A stretch of 10,110 nt of DNA from Bacteroides sp. (GTDB lineage Bacteria > Bacteroidota > Bacteroidia > Bacteroidales > SM23-62): positions 1-10,110 of the forward strand of contig DAOUVF010000068.1 of the NCBI GenBank assembly GCA_030667765.1, given 5' to 3'. The position numbers and the translations under genes were made by a program. Under the pieces are notes generated by a model. It did no database searches. It saw only the letters and a list, made by a program, of their open reading frames with translations, and was not told where the DNA came from. Numbering within the stretch: the stretch's first letter is position 1; each line of letters starts with the position of its first letter. Below are positions 7,184 through 10,110 of this stretch, in pieces.

Positions 7184-7843
7184 TCATTCCAATGAACCAA
7201 GTGCGTAATTGATGAATTTATTTAGCGGGTACATTAATCTGAAAGTCTTCACGGTTTCCTCTACAAGACTGTCACCTGTTACCGTGTTAGTATCAAAGCT
7301 TTGTGAGACTATATAGCTCTTATATTTCAGCAGGTCAATGTGTTCAAAATCCTTAGTAAAACCTTTAGGGGGAGTTTTGAGCCGGTCATCATACATCTCC
7401 CCGAAATAATTATAAAATTCCTTTCCTTCTATGATCCCCTTGAATTCCTCAGCATTTTCATATATCTCATTCCGAATTTTTTTAAGGATATCTGGCATGG
7501 GATGGTAAACTCCTCCACCGGCAAATGACCCCTCGGGGTCCAGGTGAAAATAATAACCGGCATTCCCGGATTTTTTCCCGCCTGGGACGATGAATGCTCC
7601 AAAATTTGTCTTATAGGGGGATTTGTCTTTGGAAAACCGGATATCCCGGTTGATCCTGAACACAGTGCTTTTGGGCTGAATCGGACCTACAGAAGGATCA
7701 AAAACCTGAATCTCATTGATAAGGGATTCTATAAAAACAAGGAACTCCCCCCTGGCCTCTTCATAGCGCGGACGGTTCGCATGGAACCATTCCCTGTGAT
7801 TGTTTTTTATCAGATCACTTATAAAAGAAAGGCTTTTTTTCAT
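7184..7843 (-). CDS. DUF2461 (TIGR02453) family protein, 219 aa
   Basis: Conserved protein of the DUF2461/TIGR02453 family, widespread in bacteria and of unknown biochemical function; no signal peptide or membrane segment, so presumably cytoplasmic. Family landmarks seen are the N-terminal LSFISDLIKNNHREWFHANR (5-24), then FRINRDIRFSKDKSPYKTNFG (62-82), GYYFHLDPEGSFAGGGVYHP (96-115) and, late, FRLMYPLNKFI (about 202-212). Length is typical. The start ATG 7843 leaves 7 residues before the conserved Phe, slightly shorter than some homologues, but no better start is visible upstream. It is divergent from ispD across 65 bp and is probably the first gene of the minus-strand cluster, although the 38-bp gap to the CPBP gene leaves room for a second promoter (a near match, TACTTTTA, lies there on the minus strand). 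Confidence 0.9.
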   Translation of the reverse strand: MKKSLSFISDLIKNNHREWFHANRPRYEEARGEFLVFIESLINEIQVFDPSVGPIQPKSTVFRINRDIRFSKDKSPYKTNFGAFIVPGGKKSGNAGYYFHLDPEGSFAGGGVYHPMPDILKKIRNEIYENAEEFKGIIEGKEFYNYFGEMYDDRLKTPPKGFTKDFEHIDLLKYKSYIVSQSFDTNTVTGDSLVEETVKTFRLMYPLNKFINYALGSLE

Positions 7844-7908
7844 GGCGTGGTAATTTTATTTAATGTATCTTTTTGGTGATTTTTTAATCAAATTACTGTG
7901 CATAATAT

Positions 7909-8598
7909 ATGGAAAAAACCATAATAATTGTAGCCGGGGGACAGGGAATGCGTTTTAATGCTGAAAAGCCCAAACAGTTTTTATATATCCGTGAGCGTCC
8001 GCTTACCATGCATACCATTGACCTGTTCCATTATTACGACAGGAAAATGCAAATCATACTCTGTATTGCAGAGGAATATTTTTCCTACTGGGAAAGCATT
8101 TGCGAGCAATTTCATTTTGACGTGCCCCTGACTCTTTCGCCCGGAGGGGAAACCCGCTATCATACGGTAAGAAATGCACTTTCCAAAGTCAAAAAGGGCA
8201 ATTTGGTAGGTATACACGATGCTGTAAGGCCCCTGGTTTACAAACATACCATTGACCGTTGTTATGAAGAAGCTGAAAAAAGCGGGGCCGCTATTCCCTG
8301 TATCAATGTTCACAATACCATACGGGAGATCACCGAGACGGGGAGCCGCTGGATTGACCGAAAAAAATTACGCGCCGTACAAACTCCACAGGCTTTCCAG
8401 TACGATATCCTGATGAAGGGCTATGAACAGGAATATTCCGACTCATTTACAGATGATGCCAGTGTGGTTGAATCAGTAGGTTACCCGGTAAAGCTGGTGG
8501 AAGGAAATCCGGAAAATATAAAGATCACCACACAGGAAGACCTGGTCTTTGCAGAAGCTGTCTTTGATTATTATAAACAGAAATCAGGCTTTTTCTAA
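7909..8598 (+). CDS. ispD: 2-C-methyl-D-erythritol 4-phosphate cytidylyltransferase, 229 aa
   Basis: Cytoplasmic MEP-pathway enzyme: CTP plus 2-C-methyl-D-erythritol 4-phosphate gives CDP-methylerythritol and pyrophosphate, on the way to IPP and DMAPP. The nucleotidyltransferase loop is VAGGQGMRF with Gly10, Gly11, Gly13 and Arg15, followed by EKPKQF with Lys22. Further family motifs are GGETRYHTVRNAL (79-91), HDAVRP (103-108), RAVQTPQAF (155-163), TDDASVVE (181-188) and the C-terminal EGNPENIKIT (198-207) with Lys205. All expected catalytic basic residues are present and length is normal. The ATG at 7909 is the only sensible start (MEKTIIIVAGG); no Shine-Dalgarno is seen. A loose promoter-like TATCTTTTTG lies at 7866-7875. 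No other MEP gene is in the window, so it is unlinked here. It ends in a 4-nt tail-to-tail overlap with the GIN-domain gene. Confidence 0.97.
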   Translation: MEKTIIIVAGGQGMRFNAEKPKQFLYIRERPLTMHTIDLFHYYDRKMQIILCIAEEYFSYWESICEQFHFDVPLTLSPGGETRYHTVRNALSKVKKGNLVGIHDAVRPLVYKHTIDRCYEEAEKSGAAIPCINVHNTIREITETGSRWIDRKKLRAVQTPQAFQYDILMKGYEQEYSDSFTDDASVVESVGYPVKLVEGNPENIKITTQEDLVFAEAVFDYYKQKSGFF

Positions 8599-9296
8599 TC
8601 CACATCGAGGGTGGTTTCAATGACCTCCCCTCCAAGGCTGGTACTGCGTTCGACCCGGGCAGGATTGCCCACAAAACCGATAAATCCGCCTGATGAGGCT
8701 TTGGCCTCCAGGTAATTGCTGACATGTACCTTGGCTTTGCCGTAAGAACTGGAATTGACGACGGCTTTTTCCGATTCGTATTCATAACCTGAATACGTGG
8801 CCTTGGTATTCACTTTCACTTTCTGGAATTTGCCTTCACCTTTAAGTGTCAGTATGGATCCCTGGGAGATGTTGATATCCAGATCATCACAGTATAACCT
8901 GAGCCTTGTGGCACCGCCATTGAACAACTTTATGGATAACTTATCCAGGTAAATATCCTCCTCGGACCACACACTGGCCCTGGCCGTAGATTCTATCTCT
9001 TTCAGATCTTTGAAATAGATCTTCACCTTCAGGACAGCTTTCTTGTAACTTCCTGTTTTCATCTTTACATTCAGTACACCTTTCTTAACCTCGGATATGA
9101 GGCTCAGTGGATTGGCATTTTCTATTTCCAAATCAATCCCTTCTTTTTCAGAAAGGATCAATTCCGCCTCGATCTCGCTGCTGATATTCAGGGAATGGAA
9201 TTCCGGAAGATCCCTTTTCTCTGTGATCTGCGAATTTACTGCGGGGACAAATACCAGCATCATGGCTGTAACCAGAAAAAGTACACGATTTTTCAT
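8595..9296 (-). CDS. Secreted GIN-domain (DUF2807) protein, 233 aa
   Basis: Exported protein of the head-GIN/DUF2807 family, common in Bacteroidota; proposed to be an adhesin- or sensor-like beta-solenoid in the envelope, with no proven function. Residues 1-22 form a signal peptide with a hydrophobic core (VLFLVTAMMLVFVPA) and probable cleavage VNS|Q; no lipobox Cys is present. The mature part starts with EKRDLPEFHSLNISSEIEAE (26-45), the standard DUF2807 opening, then ISEVKKGVLNVKMK (67-80). The repeating beta-strand pattern ends with ASSGGFIGFVGNPARVE (200-216) and a LGGEVIE tail. The start ATG 9296 has TAAGGATTA just upstream, the only clear Shine-Dalgarno-like sequence noted in the window. 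It is divergent from the DUF900 hydrolase gene and overlaps ispD by 4 nt at its end. Confidence 0.88.
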   Translation of the reverse strand: MKNRVLFLVTAMMLVFVPAVNSQITEKRDLPEFHSLNISSEIEAELILSEKEGIDLEIENANPLSLISEVKKGVLNVKMKTGSYKKAVLKVKIYFKDLKEIESTARASVWSEEDIYLDKLSIKLFNGGATRLRLYCDDLDINISQGSILTLKGEGKFQKVKVNTKATYSGYEYESEKAVVNSSSYGKAKVHVSNYLEAKASSGGFIGFVGNPARVERSTSLGGEVIETTLDVD

Positions 9297-9320
9297 TAAT
9301 CCTTAATTTTTATATTTTTA

Positions 9321-9334
9321 TAATAACGTTATTA
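9321..9334. promoter_or_regulatory. Perfect 14-bp palindrome, candidate operator
   Basis: TAATAACGTTATTA is fully self-complementary (centre between 9327 and 9328). It lies in the divergent gap between the GIN-domain gene (start 9296) and the secreted hydrolase gene, and ends 13 nt before the TATATTTG box at 9348. That places it at the -33 region of the predicted hydrolase promoter and 24 nt upstream of the GIN start codon. It could be the site of a dimeric regulator. The region is AT-rich, so a chance origin cannot be excluded. Confidence 0.3.
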
Positions 9335-9347
9335 ATCCCGTTTACGA

Positions 9348-9355
9348 TATATTTG
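9348..9355 (+). promoter_or_regulatory. Candidate -7 promoter element (TATATTTG) for the secreted hydrolase
   Basis: Exact TAnnTTTG match, 10 and 19 nt before the two candidate start codons (9366 and 9375). The implied transcription start near 9360 leaves a workable leader only for ATG 9375, which supports that start. A -33 TTG is not evident; the palindrome at 9321-9334 occupies that region. Confidence 0.45.
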
Positions 9356-9374
9356 ACTCTGTGTTATGGTAAAC

Positions 9375-10110
9375 ATGAAAAAAATTGTAATCTTTATTAT
9401 CCTCTCTTGTGGCCTGTTTTTTCCCTCCTCTGGTCAGATTCAACTGGAATGGATAGATACAACCTCACAGACGGATTATTCATTGATGTATTTTTTCACC
9501 AACAGGCCTGCGATCATTTCCGACAGTGGTCATGTGAGTTTCCAGGACAAATTCCAGTATGGAACATATTCCCTGACTTTTGGCACCTACCATATTAAAG
9601 CCGACTCTTTTGATATTAAATTCAAGGCCAGTTATGGAGATAACCCTACGCTTGATGTGCCCAGGGATAAAAACTTCATGTATAAAATATACGAGAACCT
9701 CGTAGTAAAAAAAGGGATCCGCCATTTTGAGATCGTGATCCCGGGCTATGCCAAAACATTTTCAGACCAGCGGCATAACTTTATGAAAGGACTTAAGGAA
9801 GGTTACCAGGATAAGATGATCAAAGACGTAGCTTTCATCACCTACACCTGGGCCGATGAATGGCGTCCATATAAATACCACAAGGCCAAGCAATCTGCAG
9901 AAGAAGGTGCTATTGACTATTTTCTTTTCCATCACCTTTTGTCGAGTATGATGGGTGACACCAGTTTTATGAACAACATTCCTAACAAATTTACGGTTGG
10001 CCTCTTATGCACATCCATGGGAAATGAATTGCTTAAAAGATTTGTACTGAAGGTTGATGAAAAGGGAATTGAACTACATAAAACTTACAATCATATCCTG
10101 ATGATAGGAA
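9375..10110 (+). CDS. Exported DUF900-type alpha/beta hydrolase (3'-truncated at window edge)
   Basis: I translated 245 codons from ATG 9375 with no stop before the right edge; an in-frame ATG at 9366 would add three residues (MVN). The N-terminus is a signal sequence (KKIVIFIILSCGLFF) with likely cleavage after SSG20; Cys12 in ILSC could instead be a lipobox. Features of the DUF900 alpha/beta-hydrolase family follow: YFFTNRP (39-45), a YSLTFGTYHI segment (65-74) resembling the family's SYG-type motif, FEIVIPGYAKTF (118-129) in the usual oxyanion-strand place, VAFITYTWADEW (152-163) matching the family's FsWPS-like strand, the YKYHKAKQSAEEGAIDYFLF helix (167-186), and the nucleophile elbow LLCTSMGNELL (210-220) with Ser214. 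The first Gly of GxSxG is Cys212. The rest of the catalytic triad lies beyond the window. Family substrate is unknown; export suggests an envelope or periplasmic role. Confidence 0.8.
   Translation, partial: MKKIVIFIILSCGLFFPSSGQIQLEWIDTTSQTDYSLMYFFTNRPAIISDSGHVSFQDKFQYGTYSLTFGTYHIKADSFDIKFKASYGDNPTLDVPRDKNFMYKIYENLVVKKGIRHFEIVIPGYAKTFSDQRHNFMKGLKEGYQDKMIKDVAFITYTWADEWRPYKYHKAKQSAEEGAIDYFLFHHLLSSMMGDTSFMNNIPNKFTVGLLCTSMGNELLKRFVLKVDEKGIELHKTYNHILMIG

Noticed and set aside
7544..7879. 111-codon plus-strand open frame reaching into the gap before ispD
   Set aside because: It is mostly antisense to the DUF2461 gene, with no start signal or family resemblance.
9353..9598. 81-codon plus-strand open frame starting just before the hydrolase gene
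   Set aside because: It is a shifted frame over the DUF900-type gene. The frame beginning at 9375 carries a signal peptide and hydrolase motifs and stays open to the window edge.

Overview
The window looks like an ordinary chromosomal stretch of a Bacteroidota bacterium, most likely Bacteroidales or Marinilabiliales-like. The reasons are the protein families present (a Big_5 Ig-like lipoprotein beginning C-AKIGSPSGGPRD, a secreted GIN-domain protein, a tandem UspA and a DUF2461 protein), the near absence of Shine-Dalgarno sequences, and exact matches to the Bacteroidota -7 promoter element TAnnTTTG in three short intergenic gaps. No rRNA, tRNA, CRISPR, insertion sequence or phage gene was seen, and nothing suggests recent transfer.

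Layout, left to right. A 3'-truncated lgt gene (prolipoprotein diacylglyceryl transferase, minus strand) is divergent from a large lipoprotein gene (803-2671, plus). That gene ends directly against a ROK-family sugar kinase (2672-3631, minus), which is divergent from a tandem universal stress protein gene (3743-4597, plus). Next is a four-gene minus-strand cluster, read from right to left: DUF2461 protein, CPBP-family membrane protein, extended SDR (epimerase/reductase-like) and classical SDR. The last three are tightly packed, with a 4-nt ATGA overlap and then a 1-nt gap. Divergent from the cluster is ispD (7909-8598, plus) of the MEP isoprenoid pathway. Its end overlaps the end of a secreted GIN/DUF2807 protein gene (8595-9296, minus). 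The window closes with the 5' part of a secreted alpha/beta hydrolase of the DUF900 type (from 9375, plus), which runs off the right edge.

The genes are mainly housekeeping and cell-envelope functions: lipoprotein maturation, an envelope lipoprotein, sugar phosphorylation, stress response, isoprenoid precursor synthesis and exported proteins. The only obvious multi-gene unit is the minus-strand cluster 4605-7843. Coding is very dense: there is no gene-free stretch over about 110 bp, and convergent genes abut or overlap. I see no convincing novel system. The points most worth a second look are a CPBP protein lacking residues expected for catalysis, its tight coupling to two oxidoreductase genes, a secreted hydrolase with an altered nucleophile elbow, and a perfect 14-bp palindrome just upstream of that hydrolase's predicted promoter.
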